Source of the DNA: Myxococcus qinghaiensis
GTDB taxonomy: Bacteria; Myxococcota; Myxococcia; Myxococcales; Myxococcaceae
Length of the DNA stretch: 64,000 bases
Assembly: GCF_024198215.1 (NCBI RefSeq)
Contig: NZ_JAKCFA010000016.1
Location: 62,001-126,000 of the forward strand
Reading direction: 5' to 3'
The position numbers and the translations under genes were made by a program. Of the stretch, positions 27,027-34,307 are shown one piece after another. The notes under the pieces are model-generated. The model was not told the origin of the DNA. It was given only the letters and a program-made list of their open reading frames with translations, and searched no databases. How positions within the stretch are numbered: the stretch's first letter is position 1; the number at the start of each line of letters is the position of its first letter.

Positions 27027-27356
27027 TCAGGTGCAGGTGCAGCACGGACAGCAGCAGCAGCAGACGGAGACATCCTTGGCCGCGGCGCCCGCCGTGCCGC
27101 CGGGAGTCACGGTGGGCTCCGGCGGAATGAACAGGGTGATGGCTCCGTCCTTGTTGCGGTCCCAGCTCTTCAGCTGCTCGTCGTAGCCCGTGGCCGTCGC
27201 GCCGCTGTACGCGTCGGTGAAGGCCACTGACTTGGGGACCGTGTCGAAGCCGTACACCTTCAACAAGTCGGGGTCCTGCTGAATCTGGTCCTTCTTGCCT
27301 GGGTTCGCCCAGACATCTTGGATGAGCTTGGAGTACGCCGTGCGGAAGTCCGCCAT
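27027..27356 (-). CDS. Precursor peptide, nitrile-hydratase-like leader with Cys-rich core
   Basis: A 109-residue substrate for the enzymes downstream. Residues 1-80 resemble the nitrile-hydratase-type leader family (LIQDVWANPGKKDQI, DPDLLKVYGFDTVP, ITLFIPPEP). A Gly/Ala-rich linker (PGGTAGAAAK) leads to the core DVSVCCCCCPCCTCT at the end: eight cysteines and two threonines in the last eleven residues, broken only by Pro104. The eight cysteines could become thiazoles, with up to ten rings if both threonines react. ATG 27356 has GAGGG six bases upstream. There is no clear double-glycine protease site next to the core. The 102-base spacer to the cyclodehydratase gene contains the palindrome GGCGCGCGCC, possibly limiting readthrough so that precursor is made in excess. 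Confidence 0.93.
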   Translation of the reverse strand: MADFRTAYSKLIQDVWANPGKKDQIQQDPDLLKVYGFDTVPKSVAFTDAYSGATATGYDEQLKSWDRNKDGAITLFIPPEPTVTPGGTAGAAAKDVSVCCCCCPCCTCT

Positions 27357-27443
27357 GGTCTGCCCTCGTTGCGAGTGGTGAGCGGCCCTGGATGAAGACG
27401 CCAGTACGCGAAGGACACGTTCGACAGGGCCGCCGATTCGTTG

Positions 27444-27459
27444 TGCACGACGCGCGCCA
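27444..27459 (-). promoter_or_regulatory. Candidate sigma-54 promoter of the peptide operon
   Basis: On the minus strand the sequence is TGGCGCGCGTCGTGCA. It matches the consensus TGGCAC-N5-TTGCA at nine of eleven positions, and the invariant GG and GC are twelve bases apart as required. Transcription would start near 27433, leaving about 76 bases before the precursor ATG. The divergent sigma-54 activator gene supports the reading. Confidence 0.55.
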
Positions 27460-27532
27460 GGGGTGCGTGGATTTTCGGGCGTGAGTCCTGACGCGAGGAT
27501 GCGCTGGGGCGGGCGTCGTGAAGGCCGTCCCG

Positions 27533-27553
27533 ATGCTTGCTTGCTGCAAGCAT
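27533..27553. promoter_or_regulatory. Palindromic operator, probable activator site
   Basis: ATGCTTGC at 27533-27540 and its exact complement at 27546-27553 flank TTGCT. It lies 74 and 82 bases from the two candidate -24 elements, a normal distance for an upstream activating sequence. It is probably bound by the product of the gene at 27700. Confidence 0.55.
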
Positions 27554-27634
27554 TTGCTTGTAACGGGGACGCCGGCTCATGCGGCTTCATTCCAGACGCG
27601 TGCGTGAAAGATGTGAGTTGTTGAGTTTCTTGAC

Positions 27635-27650
27635 TGGAGAAGGTTTTGCA
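27635..27650 (+). promoter_or_regulatory. Candidate sigma-54 promoter of the activator gene
   Basis: TGGAGAAGGTTTTGCA has a perfect -12 element (TTGCA) and the invariant GG exactly twelve bases before GC; the rest of the -24 element is weak. A start near 27661 leaves about 39 bases before the ATG at 27700. It would make the activator autoregulated. Confidence 0.45.
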
Positions 27651-27699
27651 CGCCGGTGCGCCCCGCTTCCCTACCCTTGTTTGAGTTTGGAGCGGACGA

Positions 27700-28815
27700 A
27701 TGCCGATGAGTCGAACCGACGCGTTTCTTCCGGTCATTGGTGAATCCATGTCCGGACTGATTGAGGTCCTGCGGGTCTTCACGCAACAGGAGGACACCAT
27801 CCTCATCAGCGGGCCCACCGGCTCGGGAAAGTCGAGGCTGGCGCGGTGGAGTCATGAGCACTCGGGGCGGATGCAGGGGGCCTTCGAGGTGTTGGATTTG
27901 ATGACGGTGCCGGAGGAGCTTCAGATGGGAGCGCTCTTCGGCTGGAGGAAGGGCGCCTTCACGGGGGCGGTGCAGAACAGCCCGGGCTGCCTGGCGCTCG
28001 CCAAGGGCGGCACGTTGTTCATCGACGAAATCGACAAGCTCTCCCTGCGCGCGCAGGCGGGGCTGCTGCATGTGCTGGAGGAGCGGACGTACCGGGTGCT
28101 GGGAGAGGGGACGCTGCACCGCGCGGACGTGCGCTTCATCGTGGGGACGAACGTGGACCTCCACGAGGCGGTGACGGCGGGGCGCTTCCGCGAGGACCTC
28201 TACTACCGGGTCAACGTCCTCCCCATCCAGGTTCCACCGCTGGACGCGCGTCGGGACGAAATCATCCCCTGGGCGCAATACATGCTGGACCGGCGACACC
28301 AGGAGCGGGAGCGGGAGGGCCGGGCGCTCTTGTCCCCGGATGCGCAGGCGCAGCTGCTCGGCCGCAGCTGGCCGGGCAACCTGAGGCAGCTCGACAACAT
28401 CATCCGCCGTGCGTACTCCCTGGCGGTGATGTCCCAGGAGGGCGACGTGCTCCTGCTGCGGGACGCGCATGTGATGCAGGCGCTGCGGTACGAGGAGTCG
28501 CCCACGTCGCGCTCGCTCATCGAGGCGCTGCGCGTGGCGTCCGCGTGCTTCGTGATGGAGGCTCAGCGCGCCGCCGTGCCGTGGGACTTGGACCTGGCGG
28601 ATGCCTTTCGCGGCTTCGTGCTCGGCACCGCCGTGCGCCAGGTGGGGCGGGAGGAGGCGTTCCTGCTGCTGGGCCGCAAGCGGCTGTTGAAGAATCGCAA
28701 TCACTACAAGGCGCTCGAGCGGGAGCTGAAGAAGGTGGATGCCCTCGTGGAGGCGGTGGGCCAGTCTCCCTCGCCCTTCACGGACCTGGTGGACCTGACG
28801 CTCGGGAAGGTCTGA
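27700..28815 (+). CDS. Sigma-54-dependent activator lacking a sensory domain
   Basis: A 371-residue AAA+ enhancer-binding protein. The central domain starts almost at residue 10 (VIGESMSGLIEVLRVF), so there is no receiver, GAF or FHA domain. It has Walker A GPTGSGKS, the sigma-54-contacting loop GAFTGA, Walker B GGTLFIDEID, arginine finger region FREDLYYRVNV and sensor II WPGNLRQL. The C-terminal 90 residues (REEAFLLLGRKRLLKNRNHY) are basic and could bind DNA, but are not a clear Fis-type helix-turn-helix. It is divergent from the modified-peptide operon and probably drives it from the palindrome at 27533. Activity may be set by a partner protein or by expression level. Confidence 0.93.
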   Translation: MPMSRTDAFLPVIGESMSGLIEVLRVFTQQEDTILISGPTGSGKSRLARWSHEHSGRMQGAFEVLDLMTVPEELQMGALFGWRKGAFTGAVQNSPGCLALAKGGTLFIDEIDKLSLRAQAGLLHVLEERTYRVLGEGTLHRADVRFIVGTNVDLHEAVTAGRFREDLYYRVNVLPIQVPPLDARRDEIIPWAQYMLDRRHQEREREGRALLSPDAQAQLLGRSWPGNLRQLDNIIRRAYSLAVMSQEGDVLLLRDAHVMQALRYEESPTSRSLIEALRVASACFVMEAQRAAVPWDLDLADAFRGFVLGTAVRQVGREEAFLLLGRKRLLKNRNHYKALERELKKVDALVEAVGQSPSPFTDLVDLTLGKV

Positions 28816-29421
28816 GTGCATACCGGGGGAGAGGAGTCGAGGGTGTCCGCGTCCGCCTCATTCGAGGCGCTCTGGCGTCAGCACCAGGCCGCCCTGCTGC
28901 GAGTCTGTGAGCGGACGCTGGGGGATTCGGATGCGGCGAGGGATGCGTTGAGTCGCACGGCGGTGCGGGTGTGGCTTCAATGGTCCAGGGCCTCCCAGGA
29001 GGACTGGCCCTGGGCGCTGCTGCGCCGGGTGGCCATCAATGTCTGTATCGACCTCCAGCGGGAGCGGCGGCGTCAGGCCTTGCGGTGGACGTCGCTGGAC
29101 GAGCAACTGGGAGAGGGCGCGGACCTGGAGGCGGCGGAGCCTTGTGAGGAGCAGGAGGAGCAGCGGTTGCAGGCGTTGCTGCTGGAGCTGCTGGAGTCAC
29201 TGCCGCCACAGCTGCGGGCCTGTGCGCGGCTGGCCTTCGTCGAGCAGCAAAGCTACGCGGACATCGCGGTGGCCCTCCGCCTGACGCCTGCGAACGTACG
29301 CAAAATCGTGGAGCGCTCCCGCAAGCGGCTCGTGAAGCCGCTGGCCCGGGCGGGGGTGATTCGCGATGAGGCCCGCTTCCATCGCTGGCTGTCGGGGCGG
29401 CGCAAGCGGACGGCGGACTGA
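28816..29421 (+). CDS. Sigma-70 family (ECF-like) RNA polymerase sigma factor
   Basis: A 201-residue protein with region 2 (FEALWRQHQAALLRVCERTL, then RRVAINVCIDLQRER) and region 4 (LPPQLRACARLAFVEQQSYA, IAVALRLTPANVRKIVERSR), but no region 1 or 3, so it is ECF-type. It should direct polymerase to its own promoter set. GTG 28816 touches the activator stop (TGA-GTG), with GGAAGG just upstream, so the two are cotranscribed and coupled. A GTG at 28843 with GAGGAG upstream is an alternative start. No anti-sigma gene is adjacent. Whether it acts on the peptide locus, the caspase gene or elsewhere is unknown. Confidence 0.9.
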   Translation: MHTGGEESRVSASASFEALWRQHQAALLRVCERTLGDSDAARDALSRTAVRVWLQWSRASQEDWPWALLRRVAINVCIDLQRERRRQALRWTSLDEQLGEGADLEAAEPCEEQEEQRLQALLLELLESLPPQLRACARLAFVEQQSYADIAVALRLTPANVRKIVERSRKRLVKPLARAGVIRDEARFHRWLSGRRKRTAD

Positions 29422-29429
29422 GGTTCTTC

Positions 29430-29470
29430 GGGCCGGTCCCCATTCCGTGAAAGGGGATGGGGGCCGGCCC
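29430..29470. terminator. Strong bidirectional terminator hairpin
   Basis: GGGCCGGTCCCCAT (29430-29443) pairs with ATGGGGGCCGGCCC (29457-29470) over 14 bases with one G-T pair and a 13-base loop. It separates the convergent sigma-factor and caspase genes. Confidence 0.7.
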
Positions 29471-29491
29471 GGCTTCAGATGGAGACCTGGC

Positions 29492-29875
29492 TCACTGTCG
29501 CGCGGCGGAGACGGCGCCGCTGATGGTGGTGACCAGGGGCCCGATGAGCGAGGGCGCGGTGGTGACCAGGTGCTGGAGCACGTCCGACCAGCCCTTGTCG
29601 GGCGCGGCCATGACGGCGGGCTGGTAGCCCTTGTTGGCGGCGGAGACGGCGCCGCCGATGGTGCTCACCAGTGGCCCCAGGAGCGCGGGCGCGGAGGAGG
29701 CCAGCGACGCGAGCACGTCCGACCAGCCCTTGTCCGCGGCGGGCATGACGGCGGGCTGGTAGCCCTTGTTGGCGGCGGAGACGGCGCCGCTGATGGTGGT
29801 GACCAGGGGCCCGATGAGCGAGGGCGCGGTGGTGACCAGGTGCTGGAGCACGTCCGACCAGCCCTTGTCTGCGGG
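29492..29875 (-). repeat. Three tandem 135-base repeats inside the caspase gene
   Basis: The unit GGCGGAGACGG recurs on the plus strand at 29504, 29639 and 29774, a period of exactly 135 bases (45 codons). The outer two copies encode the same 33 residues while the middle one has drifted, which points to duplication or gene conversion. Confidence 0.85.
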
Positions 29876-31123
29876 GGCCGTCGGAGCGCCGGTGGAAGTG
29901 CCCAGGAGCTGGGAGAGGCCCGCCAGGTTCGGCATCTGTGAATACGACGTCATTGTTTTGACTCCTTCATTCGACAAGGGGACTGCGGGAGCCGTGGGCG
30001 AGCCCAGCCCGAACGGCAGGCTGACCGGGACCACGGTTTTCGGCGCTGCGCCGAAATCGGTGTTGAGGAAGACCGAGCGGGTGCGAACCCAGGAGGTGTC
30101 GGGCGTCACCAGCAGCTCGGGCGTCTGCTGGAAGCCCAGGCCGGAGATGCGCGCGGCGGACTGCTGGAGGCACTCCGAATAGGAGACGTTCGGCGTCGCC
30201 CCGAGCACCTGGCCCAGGGCGAAGGTGAACACCGACAGGTTCTTGGTGAGCTGCGTGCCCGCGGCGGCCGTCTGCTCGGCGGTGCAGGCCGTCAGCAGCG
30301 TGCAGTTGGCCTGGGGCGGCTCGGACGCCACCTGCGCGTCGAACGCCTTGGTGACGGGCACTCCGGTGATGAGCTGCACGGGCCTGCCGAAGCCCCGGAA
30401 GGGAATCTCCCCGGAGCGCTCGTCGGCGCTGCGGTGCAGCCAGGAGCGCTGGTGCGCCTTCGCGCCGGGCTGGAACGCCTTCTCCCCGGTGGTGGCGCCG
30501 AAGTCGCGCGGGTCGATGTAGGCCTTCACCTTGGCCAGCTCGATGCGGCGGGTGGCGCCCAGCTGATGCAGCTTCCGGGCGAAGTCCGACGCGATGAACA
30601 GGTCCTTCTCCATGCCGCCGGAGTGGCACGCGTCCAGGACGGTGGTCATCACCCCCTCGGGGAGCTGCTGGGTCAGCTTGGAGAAGTCCTGGTCGAAGAA
30701 GAAGTCGTCGTAGAGCACCAGGCTCTCGCGCCACACCTCGTCTATCTGCACCCGGTAGCCGTGGCCGGAGAAGAAGAAGACCAGCGCGTCGTCCTCCGTG
30801 GCTCCGTCCATCAGCCACGCCAGCGACTCCTTCACGTTGCCGAGCGTGGCGTCCGCGTCCAGCCGGACCTGGATGTCCTTGGGCGAAAACCCATACTGGG
30901 TGCCCAGGAGGCTCACCATCAGGTTGGCGTCGTTGATACAGCTGGAGAGCTGATTGATTTGGGGCCGGTAGTCATTGATGCCCGCGACCACGGCCTTGCG
31001 GTTGCGAATCCGCGTGCGCGGCTCGGAGGAGCCGCGCTTCGTCGTCACCTCCTTGGAGGCAGGGGGCGGACCTCCGGGGGATTTGGGGGCCGGGTCCGTG
31101 CCGCTTGGGATGGAAGAGCTCAT
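29492..31123 (-). CDS. Caspase-like protease with three C-terminal 45-residue repeats
   Basis: A 543-residue C14-type (caspase/metacaspase) cysteine peptidase. After a Pro/Ser-rich N-terminus (1-40) the p20-like domain has the catalytic His121 in FSGHGY and Cys166 in LDACHSGG. The middle (about 200-400) looks like the p10 side and a linker. The last 130 residues are three repeats of 45 residues (DKGWSDVLQHLVTTAPSLIG...), hydrophobic and helix-prone, with no signal peptide. Such repeats may insert in membranes or bind a partner. I chose ATG 31123; AAGGAGG is 11 bases upstream, while the ATG at 31132 lies too close to it. Relatives are thought to act in stress or conflict; the true role is unknown. 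Confidence 0.9.
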   Translation of the reverse strand: MSSSIPSGTDPAPKSPGGPPPASKEVTTKRGSSEPRTRIRNRKAVVAGINDYRPQINQLSSCINDANLMVSLLGTQYGFSPKDIQVRLDADATLGNVKESLAWLMDGATEDDALVFFFSGHGYRVQIDEVWRESLVLYDDFFFDQDFSKLTQQLPEGVMTTVLDACHSGGMEKDLFIASDFARKLHQLGATRRIELAKVKAYIDPRDFGATTGEKAFQPGAKAHQRSWLHRSADERSGEIPFRGFGRPVQLITGVPVTKAFDAQVASEPPQANCTLLTACTAEQTAAAGTQLTKNLSVFTFALGQVLGATPNVSYSECLQQSAARISGLGFQQTPELLVTPDTSWVRTRSVFLNTDFGAAPKTVVPVSLPFGLGSPTAPAVPLSNEGVKTMTSYSQMPNLAGLSQLLGTSTGAPTAPADKGWSDVLQHLVTTAPSLIGPLVTTISGAVSAANKGYQPAVMPAADKGWSDVLASLASSAPALLGPLVSTIGGAVSAANKGYQPAVMAAPDKGWSDVLQHLVTTAPSLIGPLVTTISGAVSAARQ

Positions 31124-31317
31124 GGCGTGCATCGCCTCCTTGGGCGCTCCAGGCACCGCGGAAGCGCGGTGGGTGGTGCGCCTTGAGAACGAGCCCGGGC
31201 CGCTTGACGTGACACGGCTTCTGGTCGTCAGCCCCACCCCGCGGGGCTGTCACGAGCCCGGCTCACGCATCGTCATGAGAGGTGAAGGCACAAGGCGATT
31301 CGCAAAGGAGGCACGTG

Positions 31318-31536
31318 ATGCCGAAGTACTGTCGGGAGAAGTTCGAGAACACCACCACGGGGCAGGAGGTCTGGGTGAGCTGGCAGCAGGACAAGCATGT
31401 CCATGACGCCACGCTCATCACGACGATTGCCCAATGGCTCGGCACGAACCAGGGAGGGACCTGGCAGGTGCGGGTCAATACCTACCAGAGCAACCAGTCC
31501 TCACCCGGGTTGAATGACTTGTCATATCCGACGTGA
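31318..31536 (+). CDS. Small conserved-looking protein beside the caspase gene
   Basis: A 72-residue protein starting MPKYCREKFENTTTGQEVWV, without signal peptide. AAAGGAGG lies seven bases before the ATG, a very strong ribosome site. The sequence alternates strands (VWVSWQQDKHVHDATLIT, GTWQVRVNTYQSNQ) and looks like a small beta-rich domain. I do not recognise the family. It is divergent from the caspase gene across 194 bases and ends in a hairpin at 31541-31584, so it is probably its own transcript and may be a partner, regulator or substrate of the caspase. Confidence 0.75.
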   Translation: MPKYCREKFENTTTGQEVWVSWQQDKHVHDATLITTIAQWLGTNQGGTWQVRVNTYQSNQSSPGLNDLSYPT

Positions 31537-31540
31537 GGGC

Positions 31541-31584
31541 CCCGGGGTGGAGGGAGTCTCTCTCTCCGCTTCCTCCACCCCGGG
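31541..31584 (+). terminator. Hairpin terminator
   Basis: CCCGGGGTGGAGG at 31541-31553 is perfectly complementary to 31572-31584, with an 18-base loop, five bases after the stop of the 72-residue gene. Confidence 0.65.
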
Positions 31585-31622
31585 TCTGTTCACTCGAGGG
31601 ACGGGATGTCTAATGTGCGGGG

Positions 31623-33293
31623 ATGCACCGTCCCGCGCGCCCCGCTTCCTCTGCCTCGGTCAAACCTGTCTTTCCAGGTCGGCAAGGCCTTTGCCTCCTC
31701 AGGCTCCCGGCGGTGGTGGCCCTGGTGGTGATGTGGGGCTGCTCCTCGGACGAAAAGCCGCCGCCCGCCCCCTCCTTCACGCTTCGAGCTCCGTCCGAGC
31801 CGACGCTGCGCTTCGCTCCAGAGAATGCGACGCCCCTCATCATCGAGGTGACACGTGAGTCGTCGTTCACTGGAGCCCTCTCCCTCACCCTGGAGGGGTT
31901 GCCCGCCCACGTCCAGGCGGAGGCCACGACGGTCTTCTTGTCGGGAGCGGACAGCACGGGCACGTTCCAGCTCCACGTGGAGGAGCTGGCGGCCTATGGG
32001 CGCTTCCCCATCCGGGTGGTGGGGGACGGCGGGGTGGGGCGCGTGGAGCTGTCGCTGACGCTGGAGGTCCAGCCGGGCCAGGCCGCGTTGGATCTCTCGT
32101 TTGGCTCGGGCGGTCTCGCGCTTCCGGCGCTGGGACGTCCCGTGGGGATCTTCGTGCGCATGGCGGTGCAGCCTGATGGGAAGTGGATTCTCGCGAGCTC
32201 CACCGGCGCGGCGGGCTCCAGGGACGTGCTGGTGGCGCGCTTGCTTCCGGATGGAACTCCGGACGTCTCTTTCGGCACCCAGGGAACGCGCATCATCGAC
32301 GTATGTGGCGGTGAGGACGATGTCCGGGCGGTCACCGTGCTCTCGGATGGGCGAATCATGCTCGCCGGGAGTGCTGTCTCCGATACGAATGGGTGCACGG
32401 CGCTCAACCGGCAGAGCCTGCTGCTCGTACGGCTCACCGCCACGGGGGAACTGGACTCCACGTTCGGGACCGCCGGGGTGTGGACCTTCCAGCTCTCCAA
32501 GGGCACCGCCACGCTTAATTCGCTCACCGTGGATTCCCAGGGACGTGTCGTGGGCGCGGGAACGGTGACAGGGACGGGCTCGGACTCGGACCAGGTGATG
32601 GTGCGCCTGCTGCCGACGGGTCAGCTCGACACCTCCTTCGGCGCCGACGGGCTGGTCATCGAGGATTACGGTCAGCAAGACTCTGGGAGCGTCGTTCTCG
32701 CGCTCGCGGACGATGCGCTGCTCCTGGGAGGGACGACGAGGGAGCACGCCGATGGCCTGACGCTCCGGCGCTATCAGGTGAACGGGGAGCGGGACCTCAC
32801 CTTCAACTTCGTCCCACGCGCCCTGGCCGCCTCCAAGCTCGGTCCCAGGAGGCTGTATTCGCTGGAGGGAGGCAAAGTGCTGGTGGTCGCGGGCTCCAAC
32901 TCCGGCGAGCACAACACCGACAATGGGGTGTCTCTGGTCCAGGTCGACGCGACGGGCGCGGCGGATGCTTCCTTCGGCCTCCAGGGTCACCAGTACTACG
33001 AGACGCCAGGCACCAGGAATAGGGATATCATCGCGGGCTCGGGGCTGCTGCCGGGCGGCGAAATCGCACTGGCCACCTGGTATGAGGGCATGATGAACGA
33101 CACGGGGGTGGGCACCATCCACGTCTCCTCGAACGGGGAGCGGCTGCGCAGGAACCGCGTGGACCTGCCTGGAAGGCAGCGGCCCACGGACGCATGGCTC
33201 GACGCGGAGGGCTACTTCCGGGTGGTGGGCCTGCACACCGCGCCGGGACAGTCCAATGAGGTTCTGTTCGTGGCGCGCTTCTGGCCCTATTGA
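31623..33293 (+). CDS. Delta-60 repeat lipoprotein
   Basis: A 556-residue lipoprotein with lipobox WGCS after a long basic N-terminus. Residues 55-150 form a beta domain with the look of an Ig-like fold (LSLTLEGLPAHVQAEATTVF). From about 155 on come repeated blocks of the delta-60 type, recognisable by units like DLSFGSGG, QPDGKWILAS, LLPDGTPDVSFGTQGTR and LDTSFGADG; these build a beta-propeller-like surface. Such proteins are abundant in myxobacteria and are surface-exposed with unknown ligands. The start at 31623 is the only early ATG, though the n-region before the lipobox is unusually long. Confidence 0.88.
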   Translation: MHRPARPASSASVKPVFPGRQGLCLLRLPAVVALVVMWGCSSDEKPPPAPSFTLRAPSEPTLRFAPENATPLIIEVTRESSFTGALSLTLEGLPAHVQAEATTVFLSGADSTGTFQLHVEELAAYGRFPIRVVGDGGVGRVELSLTLEVQPGQAALDLSFGSGGLALPALGRPVGIFVRMAVQPDGKWILASSTGAAGSRDVLVARLLPDGTPDVSFGTQGTRIIDVCGGEDDVRAVTVLSDGRIMLAGSAVSDTNGCTALNRQSLLLVRLTATGELDSTFGTAGVWTFQLSKGTATLNSLTVDSQGRVVGAGTVTGTGSDSDQVMVRLLPTGQLDTSFGADGLVIEDYGQQDSGSVVLALADDALLLGGTTREHADGLTLRRYQVNGERDLTFNFVPRALAASKLGPRRLYSLEGGKVLVVAGSNSGEHNTDNGVSLVQVDATGAADASFGLQGHQYYETPGTRNRDIIAGSGLLPGGEIALATWYEGMMNDTGVGTIHVSSNGERLRRNRVDLPGRQRPTDAWLDAEGYFRVVGLHTAPGQSNEVLFVARFWPY

Positions 33294-33407
33294 TCGGGCA
33301 CCGCGCCGCAGCCCTGTCCCGTGAGCTGTCGAGCGGGCGGGAGGGCAGACCCGGACCGCGTTGACTCGCCTGGGGGCGCCTCCGAGAATGCGCGCTCCCC
33401 AGGACCC

Positions 33408-34304
33408 GTGGAGCCCCGCTTGAGCCTGCTGACCCGCGTGAAGAAGAGCCTCCGGCACCGGGTGGCCCACCAGGCCTCCCAGCCGCTCTCCAAGCTTCTC
33501 AGCCTCACCGGCTTCGGCCGCTATGGGCCCGGGCCCCAGCTCAAGAGCCCGGAGCCGCTGCGGCAGGCAGGCATCCCCTACGAGACGTTCCGCTTCGACG
33601 TGGCAGGGCTGGAGCGCTTCTGGAACGAGCTGCAGGCGGGCAGCGCCGTCCTCCGGCACTACTGCGCGGTCCAGCCCTACTGGGAGAAGCGCTCGCAGTA
33701 CCACTACTCGTGGACGCAGCTGGCGCCGCTGCTGGCGCGCGAGGACGCCGTCTACGTCGACATCGCCTCCACGCTGAACAGCCCCTACCTGGAGGTCATC
33801 CGCGCCCTGGCGAAGACGCGCAACGTGTTCGTCCAGGACCTGGTGTTTCCGCCCGGCATCAACGGCCACGAGATTGGTGGCTCGGCCGCGGAGCTGCCGC
33901 TGGGCAATGCCTCCGTGGACGCGATGACGCTGCACTGCTCCTTCGAGCACTTCGAGGGCGGCGCCGACACGGGCTTCATCCGGGAGGCTGCGCGGGTGCT
34001 GCGGCCCGGGGGCCGGGTCTGCATCGTCCCGCTGTACCTGGGCGAGTATGCCTTCACGATGTGCGACCCCGCGTGGGGCCATGACATCCGCCGCGAGGCC
34101 GAGCCCGTCATCCACCTCTTCCCGGGCTGGGGAGAGCGGCACGGGCGCTTCTACGGCGTGGACACGCTGAAGCAGCGCGTCCTCGAGCCCGCGCACGCGG
34201 CGGGCCTCAAGTCCCGCATCATCCACTTCGAGAACATCCTCGAGCTGCACCCCACCTGCTACACGCACTTCGGCCTGGTGCTGGAGAAGCCCGCCGTCGG
34301 ATGA
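33408..34304 (+). CDS. Class I SAM-dependent methyltransferase
   Basis: A 298-residue protein with a methyltransferase core: YVDIASTLNSPYLEVIRAL, LPLGNASVDAMTLHCSFEHF (the motif of type 11 enzymes) and EAARVLRPGGRVCIVPLYLG. The classic GxGxG motif I is changed to DIASTLNSP, so cofactor binding may differ, or the protein may not methylate. Such degenerate members occur in polysaccharide and cell-surface loci. The start is uncertain: GTG 33408 or TTG 33420 (GGAG seven bases upstream) fit best, and the frame is open to 33321. Target unknown. Confidence 0.8.
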   Translation: MEPRLSLLTRVKKSLRHRVAHQASQPLSKLLSLTGFGRYGPGPQLKSPEPLRQAGIPYETFRFDVAGLERFWNELQAGSAVLRHYCAVQPYWEKRSQYHYSWTQLAPLLAREDAVYVDIASTLNSPYLEVIRALAKTRNVFVQDLVFPPGINGHEIGGSAAELPLGNASVDAMTLHCSFEHFEGGADTGFIREAARVLRPGGRVCIVPLYLGEYAFTMCDPAWGHDIRREAEPVIHLFPGWGERHGRFYGVDTLKQRVLEPAHAAGLKSRIIHFENILELHPTCYTHFGLVLEKPAVG

Positions 34305-34307
34305 GGC

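Larger units (their letters stand above)
27357..27699. other. Divergent control region between peptide operon and activator
   Basis: 343 bases without a gene. It is less GC-rich than its surroundings and holds one perfect palindrome (27533-27553) and two sigma-54-like promoters facing outwards (27444-27459 minus, 27635-27650 plus), listed separately. Confidence 0.6.

Noticed and set aside
29492..29875. CRISPR-like array
   Set aside because: The 135-base repeats are in frame, inside a coding gene and have no spacers.
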